The notes under the pieces were generated by a model. That model was not told the origin of the DNA and searched no databases. It worked only from the letters and a program-made list of their open reading frames with translations. Shown piece by piece: positions 34,702 through 44,977 of a stretch of 64,000 bases of DNA (position 1 is the first letter of the stretch; each line of letters begins with the position of its first letter). Position numbers and translations under genes: made by a program. Origin of the DNA: Butyrivibrio sp. Lineage in GTDB: Bacteria > Bacillota > Clostridia > Lachnospirales > Lachnospiraceae. The stretch spans positions 1 through 64,000 of the forward strand of contig NZ_JAFRGN010000007.1 in the NCBI RefSeq assembly GCF_017433805.1, read 5' to 3'.

Positions 34702-35901
34702 TCAATTATCAAACCCATTAAAAGAGTATGCTACACTATCATCTTTAATTTTTCCCGGATAGTATAGCATTATCACTATATCTGGATCATAAGACTCTAT
34801 GAACTCAGGAGTAACACCTGATACCTCATCATTATCAACACAGTATATTTCCTTGAAACCTAATGCCAGATACTGACTAACTGCCTTTCCAAAAGAATCT
34901 GTAATAACCAAAAGCTTCACATTATTGCTAGCCTCAAGATTCACATATTGTCCTAATGTTTTCCCTAATACAAAATCATAAGTATATCTGGATGTGTAGT
35001 CTTTAACCTTCAGCGGACCTGTATTGATCATCATTTCCTGCATAGTACCTACATTACCATTTGCATCCTGTAGTCTTGTATTAAAATCTGGCAAAATAAG
35101 ATCGAAATCATCAATTCCTGCATAATATATTCCAGTCCTCTGGCCATTAGATCCCAAATGCCATTTATTGTACCTTGTAACCGTATAATTGCTGATATCT
35201 GATATTCTTCTATCAACATCACAGCCAGTCTTATCCTGAATATAATCCTCCAATATACCATAGGCATAGAATCCTGCCTCTGTAGTCCAATGATGATCTG
35301 TCCTATACATCATATCATACTGATCAGTGTCATCATCATGCATCTCTTCTCTGAAATCGATAGTATCTATCCCTGCCTCTCGCATACCTGATACCAATCT
35401 ATCTACATTAGAATTACCATAATCCTCTATTCCCTTTGGCAACTCATCATCATATTTACTACACGTATAAGGCGTTGCTGCATAAACAAGTTGTATACCT
35501 TTTTCTTGAAGATACTCATTAAATGTTGCTGTATTATCAACACACTCATTTATCTTTTCATCTGAACACTTATCCATAGGTGATAATAAGTAGCCATTAT
35601 TGAGCTTTATAACTCCATTCATTTCTGGCTGATTCAATACATTTCTAATAGCTCCATTGACATTGACAAACCACATCTTCTTATAAAAGGTGCTGGCTAT
35701 ATTAGTTTCAAACTCATTACCAAGTTCTGGCGTCCACTCATTGTAACTGACTACATCGTTAATATAATAATTTAGTAATTTCCCAAAACTCGGAACACCT
35801 AGTCCAAATATAGCTAAACCAAGCACAACTATGTACAGATAATTAGAATGTTTCCTATTTATCACTGTTCCAAAAAATCCTTTTCTTATTCCACATAGCA
35901 T
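34702..35901 (-). CDS. DHHW family protein (AlgJ/AlgX-like, SGNH-type)
   Basis: 399 residues: a short cytoplasmic start, one membrane helix (about 20-38) and an outward domain with the family motif TDHHWT at 201-206. DHHW and AlgX/AlgJ proteins have an SGNH-like fold and take part in O-acetylation of exported polysaccharides with an MBOAT partner. The serine side motif is VITDSFGKAVSQY, near 320, which fits the nucleophile block. The start overlaps the end of the AsnB gene by 16 bases. The only MBOAT in the window is at 142-1557, too far to be in the same operon. Confidence 0.82.
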   Translation of the reverse strand: MLCGIRKGFFGTVINRKHSNYLYIVVLGLAIFGLGVPSFGKLLNYYINDVVSYNEWTPELGNEFETNIASTFYKKMWFVNVNGAIRNVLNQPEMNGVIKLNNGYLLSPMDKCSDEKINECVDNTATFNEYLQEKGIQLVYAATPYTCSKYDDELPKGIEDYGNSNVDRLVSGMREAGIDTIDFREEMHDDDTDQYDMMYRTDHHWTTEAGFYAYGILEDYIQDKTGCDVDRRISDISNYTVTRYNKWHLGSNGQRTGIYYAGIDDFDLILPDFNTRLQDANGNVGTMQEMMINTGPLKVKDYTSRYTYDFVLGKTLGQYVNLEASNNVKLLVITDSFGKAVSQYLALGFKEIYCVDNDEVSGVTPEFIESYDPDIVIMLYYPGKIKDDSVAYSFNGFDN

Positions 35902-37787
35902 TTATGCGTTTCTATCCATAAAGCCAATATCAATAGTTCCCACTTTGGCCAACCTTCTGCACCATCTAATATTTGTTGGGTGCCATTATAATCTATGACA
36001 GAGAAAACTTTTCCATTTGGATTTCTGAGTAAATCTCCAGTCATAGCAACTATTTCCCTGTCTTTCAGCCACTCACCCATTGGCGGCGAAAAACCATTCT
36101 TGACGTTATGTTTAATTTCATCTGTCCACTTATCAGAAAAAGCTTTCCTGAGAATATATTTATCTATATTACCTTTTACCTTATATTCAAACGGTAATGA
36201 AATACAAAAATCTGCAAGTTCATAGTCGCAAAAAGGTGTTCTACTCTCAAGAGAAACTGCCATAGTTGTCCTATCTGTCTTGAGGAATCCATTCCCTGGC
36301 AAATACCCAACTATATCGTATCTCAATAAATTATCCAATTGATTTCCTGTCAGATACTGATCACTAATAAAATAGCTTTCATCAAATGGTAGTATTCCAA
36401 GTTTGCCAAGCATGTCTTCATCCATTATCCTATTACTATTGCGGTAAAAATCTATAATATCAGAGAGATCCAGCTTGGCATTTTTAGCTGCATTGTGCTT
36501 CAAAGAATTATCACGCCTTCTTATATCGGTAAGTGAGTCATATCTTCCTTTTTTCTCTAGAGCTTTCATACTCCTATAGTCAAAGTGTTCTATCACATGT
36601 AATAAGAATTCTCTCAATCCCAAAGGTATAGCACTCTGCTGATATTTGAGGGCATACGCCATAGTCCTATATGCATAACTATATCCTCCAAGCAGTTCAT
36701 CACCAGCATCGCCAGTTAATACTACTTTGACGTTATCTCTTGCAGCCTTGGATATCAAATATGCCGGAACTGTAGCGGGATCAGCTAGCGGCTCATCAAA
36801 TAAGACATTCATCTTATTGAGCAAATCAGCTATATTATAGTCTCCACTATGTAAAGTGATGTGGTTAGTACCATATTTCTTGGCCATTCCCTCCGCATAT
36901 TTGGATTCATCCACACCATTTTCAAATGCAAAAGAAATCGTTGTAAGATTAGGCTTATATTCCGATGCTACAGAAACCACTGTGCCGCTATCAAGTCCAC
37001 CGCTTAAAAAAGCTCCTAGAGGAACATCTGCAACAAGCTGATTCCTTACTGCCTTATGAAAAAGCCTTGTAAATTCTTCAACTGCCTCTTCCTCTGTTAT
37101 TAACTTGTTCGTTTGAGGTAAATCCCAATACCTTGATATATTAGCCTCACCCTCTAAATCAAATATCAATTGATGAGCAGGTGGTAAAGCAAATACATTT
37201 TTATATATCGTCTTCGTAGGATACACGTACGAACGTTTTAAATATGATCCAAGAACGTTCTTGTCCAATACCGGTTCCACCAGTCCTGTTGCCAGTATTG
37301 CCTTTATCTCAGATGCAAATATGAATTCTCCATTTCTTCCGAATGCATAATAAAATGGCTTCTCGCCAAATCTATCTCTTGCGCAGAACAAACGCTGATT
37401 AAGATCATCCCAAATTGCAAATGCAAACATTCCAGGGACTTTCTTCATCATATCAGTTCCATATTTTTCATATAGAGCCAACAACACTTCTGTATCACAA
37501 CTAGTGGAAACTCTATTAGTAAGATCCTCTTTAATTATGATATCTCTATATCCGTATATCTCTCCATTAAAAACAACAGCCGTTTTATTCCTATTATTTA
37601 ACATTGGCTGCTGACCATTTTTTATATCAATTATGCTTAATCTCACATGGCCAAGTGCACAATTATCAAAATAATACTCACCTTCTTCATCCGGCCCTCT
37701 ATAGCGAATAGACTCGCGCATATTGTATAATTCATTCTTATATTGTCTAGCACGCTCTTTTATAACAATTCCTGATATGCCACACAT
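35886..37787 (-). CDS. asnB: AsnB-type glutamine-dependent amidotransferase
   Basis: 633 residues. The mature N terminus MCGISGI supplies the catalytic Cys2 of the glutaminase domain, with RYRGPDEEG near 30 and the synthetase domain from about 220. The pyrophosphatase loop is FLSGGLDSGTV near 258, and LTGDAGDELLGGY follows near 355. It releases ammonia from glutamine and transfers it to an adenylated carboxyl group. In glycan loci such proteins amidate uronic acids. It is one of three copies here. A free asparagine biosynthesis role is possible, but three copies in one glycan locus argue against that for all. AGAGAG precedes the ATG. Confidence 0.9.
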   Translation of the reverse strand: MCGISGIVIKERARQYKNELYNMRESIRYRGPDEEGEYYFDNCALGHVRLSIIDIKNGQQPMLNNRNKTAVVFNGEIYGYRDIIIKEDLTNRVSTSCDTEVLLALYEKYGTDMMKKVPGMFAFAIWDDLNQRLFCARDRFGEKPFYYAFGRNGEFIFASEIKAILATGLVEPVLDKNVLGSYLKRSYVYPTKTIYKNVFALPPAHQLIFDLEGEANISRYWDLPQTNKLITEEEAVEEFTRLFHKAVRNQLVADVPLGAFLSGGLDSGTVVSVASEYKPNLTTISFAFENGVDESKYAEGMAKKYGTNHITLHSGDYNIADLLNKMNVLFDEPLADPATVPAYLISKAARDNVKVVLTGDAGDELLGGYSYAYRTMAYALKYQQSAIPLGLREFLLHVIEHFDYRSMKALEKKGRYDSLTDIRRRDNSLKHNAAKNAKLDLSDIIDFYRNSNRIMDEDMLGKLGILPFDESYFISDQYLTGNQLDNLLRYDIVGYLPGNGFLKTDRTTMAVSLESRTPFCDYELADFCISLPFEYKVKGNIDKYILRKAFSDKWTDEIKHNVKNGFSPPMGEWLKDREIVAMTGDLLRNPNGKVFSVIDYNGTQQILDGAEGWPKWELLILALWIETHKCYVE

Positions 37788-37800
37788 ATCTAACTCTCTT

Positions 37801-39420
37801 TCATCGTTTCATATAACAATATCTATAGCAGTATGTCTCTTCCTGCCATTCTATCTCATATCCATTTCGTTCAAACTCTTTGGTTTGGTCAAAGTCCAAT
37901 CTATTAACTAGCAAAATAGCATCTGGAAGGCTTGGGCAAATCTCATCTATATCCGTATACATCAGTGGCATAATACGAGCGTCTGCAGACAAATTATAGG
38001 CTGCTTCATATATTATCTCTGCATCTAGATTATGAATATCCTGTTGAATAGCAACGACATCTTCTATTCCAGACTCCCTAACATTCTGTAATGGTTCTTT
38101 ATCCTTAGCAAAAACGAAATCTACTCTGAGTCCACTAACCGAAGAATAAACGATAGACGCCACGATAAATCCAACTATAATCTTAGAATATACTGATTTA
38201 TTAGTAATGTTAATAAATGCTACCAAAGTACTAGCACTAATCAGTGCAAGAATAGGGTATATATAGGAGGTGTACCTTGTCTGCACATAGAAATTAAAAC
38301 ATGTAGCAACAACCATAAATAGAACAAATGTAGTAAAGATAACTTTCTCCATGGTTCCATAAAAAAGTTTTCCGTTTGTTTTGATCATTGTATATATAAA
38401 AATAATAATAAATAAAAGGAAAACTGGCCAAAAGCCAAATCCATACTTACCCATATACAAAAATGTATGCGCCAGTCTATTGATAAACTCTGATGGTGAC
38501 AAAGAAAGATAACTATCCATAACCCATCTTGCTGGTCCAATCACCGTATCTACAGCTTCGGATGGGTTAGTTAACATATCTAAATAAAATGCATTCTTAT
38601 ATATATACGTCCCTCCACCACACAACATAGGCAGTACATAAAGAATAAAGTTCTTAATTTGTTTTTGAAAAAGTAAAGCTGTGCCATAAATGACAATAAA
38701 TATTGAATAAAAGAACAACGTAAGTTGAGTTGATCTCATAGACAAATACGCACACAATAATGCCACCAACTCACATAATAATCTACAGAACCAGTTTTCT
38801 ATTCGTACTTCCCACAAAACAACATGAAAAAACACAAACAGCATTAAAAGCATAGTAGAAAAGCTATAAAATCTCACATATGAAGCCATAGAGAATGCCA
38901 TTCCACTGAATCCATACATAATTATAGCCAATAATGCTTTATTATCATCCTTTGTTATCTTCTTCACTACATTCCAAAGTGCAAATTGTGAAATAACTAA
39001 TGAACATATATTCAACCATATTCCTGGCCATCTTGATACTTGCCTCGGCGAGAATACAGCCTGTACAGCATTTAGAAGTACAAAATACGGATCTTTAAGG
39101 AATGTTTTAACCAAGAATGGCAGTTCAGCAAAAAAAACTGATTCTCTTCTATCTACAAACAAAGTATATTGCACATATCCAGCACCAAGCCACTGATTGA
39201 TACTATACTCTTTGTCATCATTAATATAGTGATTGCCATATACTGTCTCAGTAATATAATGAGTTTTCTCAAAACTATAAAAAGTATCCCAGTATAAACT
39301 GCCTTGCCTAGATACCCAAAATAAAACAAAAAGCACCTGTACAAAAGCAACAATAATACCTATCCTTTGTTGTTTGGAAAGACATTTTTTATTATTACGT
39401 ACAAAAACTCTATCTATCAT
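37801..39420 (-). CDS. GT-C-like membrane protein
   Basis: About 539 residues with about 11 hydrophobic segments. The N-terminal loop after the first helix is SLYWDTFYSFEKTHYITETV, with acidic and aromatic residues as in PMT-like GT-C enzymes, and the soluble C-terminal tail is about 110 residues (AAYNLSADARIMPLMYTDID). I place the start at ATG 39420 (MIDRVFVRNN), 8 bases after GGGGA; an in-frame TTG at 39435 overlaps that ribosome binding site. It lies between two AsnB genes with almost no gap. A role as lipid-linked sugar transferase is inferred; a polymerase is also possible. Confidence 0.65.
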   Translation of the reverse strand: MIDRVFVRNNKKCLSKQQRIGIIVAFVQVLFVLFWVSRQGSLYWDTFYSFEKTHYITETVYGNHYINDDKEYSINQWLGAGYVQYTLFVDRRESVFFAELPFLVKTFLKDPYFVLLNAVQAVFSPRQVSRWPGIWLNICSLVISQFALWNVVKKITKDDNKALLAIIMYGFSGMAFSMASYVRFYSFSTMLLMLFVFFHVVLWEVRIENWFCRLLCELVALLCAYLSMRSTQLTLFFYSIFIVIYGTALLFQKQIKNFILYVLPMLCGGGTYIYKNAFYLDMLTNPSEAVDTVIGPARWVMDSYLSLSPSEFINRLAHTFLYMGKYGFGFWPVFLLFIIIFIYTMIKTNGKLFYGTMEKVIFTTFVLFMVVATCFNFYVQTRYTSYIYPILALISASTLVAFINITNKSVYSKIIVGFIVASIVYSSVSGLRVDFVFAKDKEPLQNVRESGIEDVVAIQQDIHNLDAEIIYEAAYNLSADARIMPLMYTDIDEICPSLPDAILLVNRLDFDQTKEFERNGYEIEWQEETYCYRYCYMKR

Positions 39421-39435
39421 CAAAAACATCCCCAA

Positions 39436-41289
39436 TCAATTGATTCTATGAAGCCAATCCAAATATACAAGTACATACCAAATACTTTCATTCCACTTAC
39501 CACCATCTATATAATCACGCCACATTTTCAATATACTATTAGTATCAAGAACCGAAGCGCTCTCTATAGATGCTGGACTCATCAGCGCCTCAGCCCATTC
39601 CCGCAACTCGCCATCTCTCATCCACTTGTCCAGTGGAATCGAGAAGCCAGTTTTAGGGCGCTCTAATAGTTCCTTTGGTACATATTTATAAACAATTTCC
39701 CTAAGAATTCTTTTGGTAACGCCATTATGAAACTTATACTCTAAAGGTAGCCTCCAGGCAAATTCTATTACATCTCTATCCAAAAAAGGCACTCTTGTTT
39801 CAAGCGAATAGATCATAGATGCTCTATCTACCTTAGCTAAAATATCGTCCGGTAAATACATCTTGAAATCCATCGCCATCAATCTATCTTGGTCAGTAAG
39901 TATCCCATCGCTAGGAAATAAATCATAATAGTCTTGGTAATTATCAGGATTCTTTAGAAAACTAGTATCGGAAACAGAAACAGCCGCATATAATTCAGGC
40001 AAAGAACTTGCCCTAAGCCTTTTAACATATGGATCATTTTTGCTCTTTCCCGCCAACATCATTACTCGTGCCCTAGCATGCTGTATACCTAAAGGCAATT
40101 TCTTTTGTTTGCTCCAAGAATCCGTAACCCAACCATTATACCTAGGATAGCCGCAGAAAAGCTCATCTCCCCCGTCGCCGCTTAGAACAACAGTAACATC
40201 TTTTCTTGCTATCTGACTAATAATACTCGTCGGAATTTGTGATGAATCTGCAAACGGTTCTGTATATATTTTACTCAAACTAGGAATAACTGCTTTAAGT
40301 TCTTTAACAGAAACATATTTTTCAGTGTGTTTTGTACCCAAAATCTTGGCAGTCTGAGCAGCTATAGGCGCCTCATTATACTCTGGAGTATCAACTCCTA
40401 CAGTAAATGTTCTAATTGGCCGAGAAGATATTTTCTGCATCAAAGTAACAATAGTTGTGCTGTCGATCCCCGCAGATAAAAATGCCCCTAATGGTACATC
40501 AGAAATCATTTGCCCGCTTATAGAATCTTTAAGTAAAGATTCCAATATTTCAGCCGCTTCATCCATGCTTCCATTGAACTTGTTTTCTTGACACTCTACA
40601 TACTTATCATATGAAGACCAATATGTAATATCTTCTATCGTATCATACGGCTCTTTTATTTTAAGATAATGTCCTGGTTCAAGTTTCCTAATTCCCTTAT
40701 AAATAGAGAATGGCGCAGGTATATATCCTCTCCTAAAAAACAATTCAGTAGCTGAAAAATCTATTTCTTGTTTAAAATCATCTAGCACTGTGAAACATGA
40801 TAATTCAGATGCGAAAGTAAATCTACCATTTATAAAGCCATAATATAATGGCTTTTCTCCCGCTCTATCCCTAACTAGAAAAAGCTCTTTATTCCTTCTG
40901 TCATAAAGAGCTATAGCAAACATTCCTTTAACTACTTCTAGCGTTTCATCAATTCCCAAACAGTCAAAAGACTCCAGTAATATTTCAGTATCAGTCGTAC
41001 TCTTATACTGAATATTATAATTACTGATTTTTTCAGCCAGTTGCTTGTGATTGTAAATTTCACCATTAAATGCAATCACATAATCACCACTAGCAGAAAT
41101 CATCGGCTGAGAACCAGCTTCTGATACATCTAAAATAGCTAATCTTCTGTGTCCTAAGACAACAGAACTTCTCTGGTCTTTCCAATATCCAAATGAATCA
41201 GGCCCTCTGTGCCTGATTCGTTCAGTCATATTCTTTATATCTGTTATTGATTTATATGTACCATTGCATAAGCCTGCTATTCCACACAA
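39436..41289 (-). CDS. asnB: AsnB-type glutamine-dependent amidotransferase, second copy
   Basis: About 617 residues. A TTG start at 41289, 8 bases after AGAGGA, gives MCGIAGLCNG, with the needed catalytic cysteine at position 2; starts further upstream would bury it and remove glutaminase function. RIRHRGPDSFG follows. The synthetase loop reads FLSAGIDSTTIV, with alanine at the second position of the common SGG motif, and LSGDGGDELFCGY is kept. It probably amidates a sugar carboxylate. It differs clearly in sequence from the copies at 35886 and 62025, so the three are not recent duplicates. Confidence 0.9.
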   Translation of the reverse strand: MCGIAGLCNGTYKSITDIKNMTERIRHRGPDSFGYWKDQRSSVVLGHRRLAILDVSEAGSQPMISASGDYVIAFNGEIYNHKQLAEKISNYNIQYKSTTDTEILLESFDCLGIDETLEVVKGMFAIALYDRRNKELFLVRDRAGEKPLYYGFINGRFTFASELSCFTVLDDFKQEIDFSATELFFRRGYIPAPFSIYKGIRKLEPGHYLKIKEPYDTIEDITYWSSYDKYVECQENKFNGSMDEAAEILESLLKDSISGQMISDVPLGAFLSAGIDSTTIVTLMQKISSRPIRTFTVGVDTPEYNEAPIAAQTAKILGTKHTEKYVSVKELKAVIPSLSKIYTEPFADSSQIPTSIISQIARKDVTVVLSGDGGDELFCGYPRYNGWVTDSWSKQKKLPLGIQHARARVMMLAGKSKNDPYVKRLRASSLPELYAAVSVSDTSFLKNPDNYQDYYDLFPSDGILTDQDRLMAMDFKMYLPDDILAKVDRASMIYSLETRVPFLDRDVIEFAWRLPLEYKFHNGVTKRILREIVYKYVPKELLERPKTGFSIPLDKWMRDGELREWAEALMSPASIESASVLDTNSILKMWRDYIDGGKWNESIWYVLVYLDWLHRIN

Positions 41290-41323
41290 TTTAGTTATCC
41301 TCTCAACCATTATCCGTATATGT

Positions 41324-42301
41324 CTATTTTGACGTATTTTTTTTCATCTTATATATCGCATATAATGGAGTATTTGACAATACCACATACATTTTTTTTC
41401 TAATTGGCATTTCATATATAAAATATTTTCTCATATAACGATCGTTAAGATCCTTAAGCTCACATTTATAATCATTTAAAGCAAAAATTCTAGATGAAAT
41501 GGCCCTTTCCATTAGCCTATGATACTTATAGCTTGTCCATTCATCAAAAATACGGAACATTCTAATTGTTGACTCTAACATTTTTCGATTAATACTTTCA
41601 TTCTTATCTAAAATATGATATTGATAAGTCCATGATGATTCACTTGAGTATCTTCTATAAAAGGTCATTATCTCATCAAAGTAATGTACCTTTCCGTAAA
41701 AAAGAAAAAAAATTTCCATTGCATATTCCCCCGGGGTATATAACCATTCAACATTCTTCATGCACTCAAAAAATTTGTTATATATGTCCGTACGAAAAAG
41801 CATTGAAGATAGATGATAAACATTATTCCTCTTTATCACATCATCCAACGATATATTACAATCATTTTGATTTTTGGCCATAAGCCATGTTTTTCCAGAC
41901 AAGACATTATAAGCTAATGTCTGATGCGCACAAGCGGACATCTCAGGGTGGTTCTCCATATATTCAACCTGTTTTTGAAGTTTTGAATGATCCAACCAAA
42001 AGTCATCACACTCTAAAACAATCATATATTTTCCCCGAGCACGTCGTAGCAGTGGTAGAACGACATTATAACCTTGAGAATAAATATTCTCTTCTTCTAT
42101 AATCGGTATGATATTACTATATTTAGCAGCATATTCACTAACTATCTCAGCTGTTCCATCAGTCGAAGCATCATCGTGAACCAAAATCTCGAACTCAAAA
42201 TCAGTCTCTTGCGACAAAATACTATCAAGTGCCTGTCTAATGTATTTTTCATGATTATATGCCATACACGCCACACTCACCATCACTTTATTATTTGGCA
42301 T
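41324..42301 (-). CDS. GT2 family glycosyltransferase
   Basis: About 325 residues. VMVSVACMAYNHEKYIRQAL and ILVHDDASTDGTAEIV are the nucleotide-binding part, VLECDDFW the metal-binding DxD-type site near 100. The pattern HDDASTDG with LECDDFW is usual for capsule and O-antigen GT2 enzymes. The start ATG 42301 is 8 bases after TGGAG; the frame upstream to 42343 has no ribosome binding site and overlaps this one. It belongs to the AT-rich block that begins near 41 kb. Confidence 0.9.
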   Translation of the reverse strand: MPNNKVMVSVACMAYNHEKYIRQALDSILSQETDFEFEILVHDDASTDGTAEIVSEYAAKYSNIIPIIEEENIYSQGYNVVLPLLRRARGKYMIVLECDDFWLDHSKLQKQVEYMENHPEMSACAHQTLAYNVLSGKTWLMAKNQNDCNISLDDVIKRNNVYHLSSMLFRTDIYNKFFECMKNVEWLYTPGEYAMEIFFLFYGKVHYFDEIMTFYRRYSSESSWTYQYHILDKNESINRKMLESTIRMFRIFDEWTSYKYHRLMERAISSRIFALNDYKCELKDLNDRYMRKYFIYEMPIRKKMYVVLSNTPLYAIYKMKKNTSK

Positions 42302-42382
42302 AAAAAAATCTCCATTTTTTACTATTTTTTCGCTTTTTATCATAATAATTCAAAATAATCACATCTGATTATAACGATCCAT

Positions 42383-43921
42383 TTATATGCTCATTTTCAA
42401 AATCTGTCTATCCACTTTACCATTAGCATTTTTGGGAAGTTCATCCACAATTATTACCTGATTAGGAATCATATACTGTGGTAAATAATCTTTAAGATGT
42501 CTTTTTATATTTTCTTCAGTTAGTCCTTCATTCGTCGCAACATACGCTACTAATTTAGAAAACTGGTTCTTGGATAATGTATGTATTACTGCGCACTGTT
42601 TAACACCTTCTAATTTGATCAATGAACTCTCTATCTCCTCCAATTCAATTCTATACCCCATATGTTTGATTTGATTATCTACGCGTCCTCTAAAATAGAG
42701 ATTATCAGATACTAATTCTACCAAATCACCTGTTCGGTACATTCTTTCATAATAATTCTTTTGCAAAGGATTTCTAACAAATGATTTATTTGTTCTCTCT
42801 TCATCATTGTAATATCCTAAAGCGAGCTGAGTTCCCATAATACATAACTCACCTATTTGAGATTCATTATCATTTTCGTCCAAAATCACATATTTAAAAT
42901 TAGGCGCAATCTTTCCTAAAGGAGCCAGTCCTTCCGCTTCAATATCTTCATCAGAAATATGATACGCAGAACATATGCATGTGCCTTCTGTTGGGCCATA
43001 TACATTATAAAACTCAGATTTAGTACCATATATTCTATATAGTTTCCTCAGTAGTTCCTTGGGATATCCCTCTCCTCCAAAAGCAAATATCCTAACGCTC
43101 TGTAAAACATTTTCACTAAGAAGTTTGAGATTCGTTAAATATATGAGCATAGAGGGAACACTGAACCACAAAGTACAACCAACCCTATCAATCAATTCAA
43201 GCATATCTTTTGGCTTTTCAACCATGCTTTTAGGAACAGCTAGCATTGATATTCCATTAAACACGGAACAATAAAAATCAAAAACAGAATTATCAAAATA
43301 TATAGGATTAACATTGGTAAGTATATCATTGCTTCTTAGATTGTAAGTCTTCATTCCCCATGATATAAAATCTATAAGGCTTCCCTGACTTATAAGAACA
43401 CCTTTGGGAATACCTGTAGACCCAGATGTAAACATAATATATGCAGGATCTGACTTGGTAACAGAAGTAATGATTTCAGTTGATACTTTTGATTCCTGTT
43501 TTTCAATTTCTTTATCTGCATCAGGAATAACAAAGTATTCGATGTTCTTTTCTTCGCATAACCCATAAATCATGTCGTTGCTTTCGTCAGCGACAACTAT
43601 TACAGGGCAAGCAGTATCAAATATTTTTCTAATTCTTTCTAATGGATTTGTATAATCAAAATTTGTGTACGTTGCACCTATCTTTAAACATGCCAACATA
43701 CAGCCAAAGCCATACTTTGTTTTGTTATTTTGAATAGCTACAACATCATTTTTCTTGATTCCCTTTAACAAAAAAAGATTGGCAATTTTATTAGATATAG
43801 TATTCAATTCTAAAAAAGTAATCTTTTCATCAGTATCCCAAATTATCGCACATTCATTAGAGCATTCCTCAGTTATAGCTTCGAAATACATTCCTAAATT
43901 GTAAATATATTTACTGTTCAT
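42383..43921 (-). CDS. Adenylate-forming ligase (DltA/NRPS A-domain-like)
   Basis: About 512 residues of the AMP-binding family, which activates a carboxylic or amino acid as adenylate and usually loads it on a carrier protein thiol. Core motifs are in order: YIMFTSGSTGIPKGV (A3), NVYGPTEGT (A5), YRTGDLVEL (A7), and NGKVDRQIL (A10) with the catalytic lysine. No carrier domain is attached; a free-standing carrier is encoded at 47249. The best start is ATG 43921, 8 bases after AAGGA. The combination recalls DltA and DltC, but the substrate may be any amino or hydroxy acid. Confidence 0.88.
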   Translation of the reverse strand: MNSKYIYNLGMYFEAITEECSNECAIIWDTDEKITFLELNTISNKIANLFLLKGIKKNDVVAIQNNKTKYGFGCMLACLKIGATYTNFDYTNPLERIRKIFDTACPVIVVADESNDMIYGLCEEKNIEYFVIPDADKEIEKQESKVSTEIITSVTKSDPAYIMFTSGSTGIPKGVLISQGSLIDFISWGMKTYNLRSNDILTNVNPIYFDNSVFDFYCSVFNGISMLAVPKSMVEKPKDMLELIDRVGCTLWFSVPSMLIYLTNLKLLSENVLQSVRIFAFGGEGYPKELLRKLYRIYGTKSEFYNVYGPTEGTCICSAYHISDEDIEAEGLAPLGKIAPNFKYVILDENDNESQIGELCIMGTQLALGYYNDEERTNKSFVRNPLQKNYYERMYRTGDLVELVSDNLYFRGRVDNQIKHMGYRIELEEIESSLIKLEGVKQCAVIHTLSKNQFSKLVAYVATNEGLTEENIKRHLKDYLPQYMIPNQVIIVDELPKNANGKVDRQILKMSI

Positions 43922-44002
43922 CATGTTCATCCTTGCCATCTTAGGCATATATTTTGCAATAAACTTCAATAGAAGCTTATATAATAATCATATTATAATT
44001 AT

Positions 44003-44950
44003 CTATTCCCTCATTAGCTTTGCATATCCAATTCCTTCTTTGCCAAAATGATTACCACTATAAAACATATAATAATCGCCCGAATATTCAAATATGCTAG
44101 GATAACACATCATCTCCGAATCCCAGCCAGTTTCAGAAATCTCTATCCCAACCTCTTCATCCCTTCTTTCCCAATGAAATAAATCATCAGAAACCGCATA
44201 ACCTATTGAATATCCCCTACCTTTTTCATCTCTAAAGTCAAGTCCACATCTATAGCAAAAATACATATGATACTTTCCATTGTAAAAGAACATAGTAGGC
44301 GAATTTTGACATTCTAGCTCAACTCTCGGTTGCAGAATATTCTTATACTCAAAGTCCCAATTAAACATATCATGTGATACAGCATGTCGAATAAGATATT
44401 GCGTCTCCATTCTATCTTTTCCTTGAACCCATTTAATTCCAGTAGTGTAAAACATATGATACACACCATCTATCAGATATACTACTGGGCAACTATGCAA
44501 GTATGGTTCATATAAAGTATCTCCGACTAATGGTCCCAGAGCCACTTTGTTAAACACTTTTCCATCTTTACTTTGTGCAAGACCTATCGCTTCTTTATGC
44601 GGTGTACTTACCGCTCTTGTCCAACCTGCATAGAACATATAAAAAACATCTTCTTTTTTTATTATACTTACAGGCATAGCTCCAAATTCATCAAATTCGC
44701 CAATTCCTCCAGGAGATAAAACCGGTTCATCAGAAATATCTAATACTTTTGAAAAGTCTTCTTTGTCAACATCAATATAACCACCGTAGCTTAAGCACTG
44801 TCCATTAACGTCATAATCTTCCCTTGTAGCAAAATATATTCTGATGCAATCTTCTAACTCAACAGCATATGGCACTTGAGCATGTGAATACATCCATCTG
44901 TGTATCCCCCTGGGGCAAAATATCTGCCCCCTTTTTTCCCATTTCATCAT
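44003..44950 (-). CDS. Glycosidase-like five-bladed beta-propeller protein
   Basis: 315 residues without signal peptide. Repeated blades carry the GH32/43/62/130-type pattern: VFYMFYAGWTRAV, VYHMFYTTGIKW, KYHMYFCYRCGLDF and DYYMFYSGNH. Conserved acidic residues lie in SYGGYIDVDKED and EISETGWDSEM. Such cytoplasmic members occur in O-antigen and capsule loci and their activity is mostly unknown; a phosphorylase-like or sugar-binding role is possible. AAGGAG precedes the start at 44950. It is adjacent to the methyltransferase gene. Confidence 0.72.
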   Translation of the reverse strand: MMKWEKRGQIFCPRGIHRWMYSHAQVPYAVELEDCIRIYFATREDYDVNGQCLSYGGYIDVDKEDFSKVLDISDEPVLSPGGIGEFDEFGAMPVSIIKKEDVFYMFYAGWTRAVSTPHKEAIGLAQSKDGKVFNKVALGPLVGDTLYEPYLHSCPVVYLIDGVYHMFYTTGIKWVQGKDRMETQYLIRHAVSHDMFNWDFEYKNILQPRVELECQNSPTMFFYNGKYHMYFCYRCGLDFRDEKGRGYSIGYAVSDDLFHWERRDEEVGIEISETGWDSEMMCYPSIFEYSGDYYMFYSGNHFGKEGIGYAKLMRE

Positions 44951-44977
44951 GATCGATTTTCTCCTTATAAAATATGC

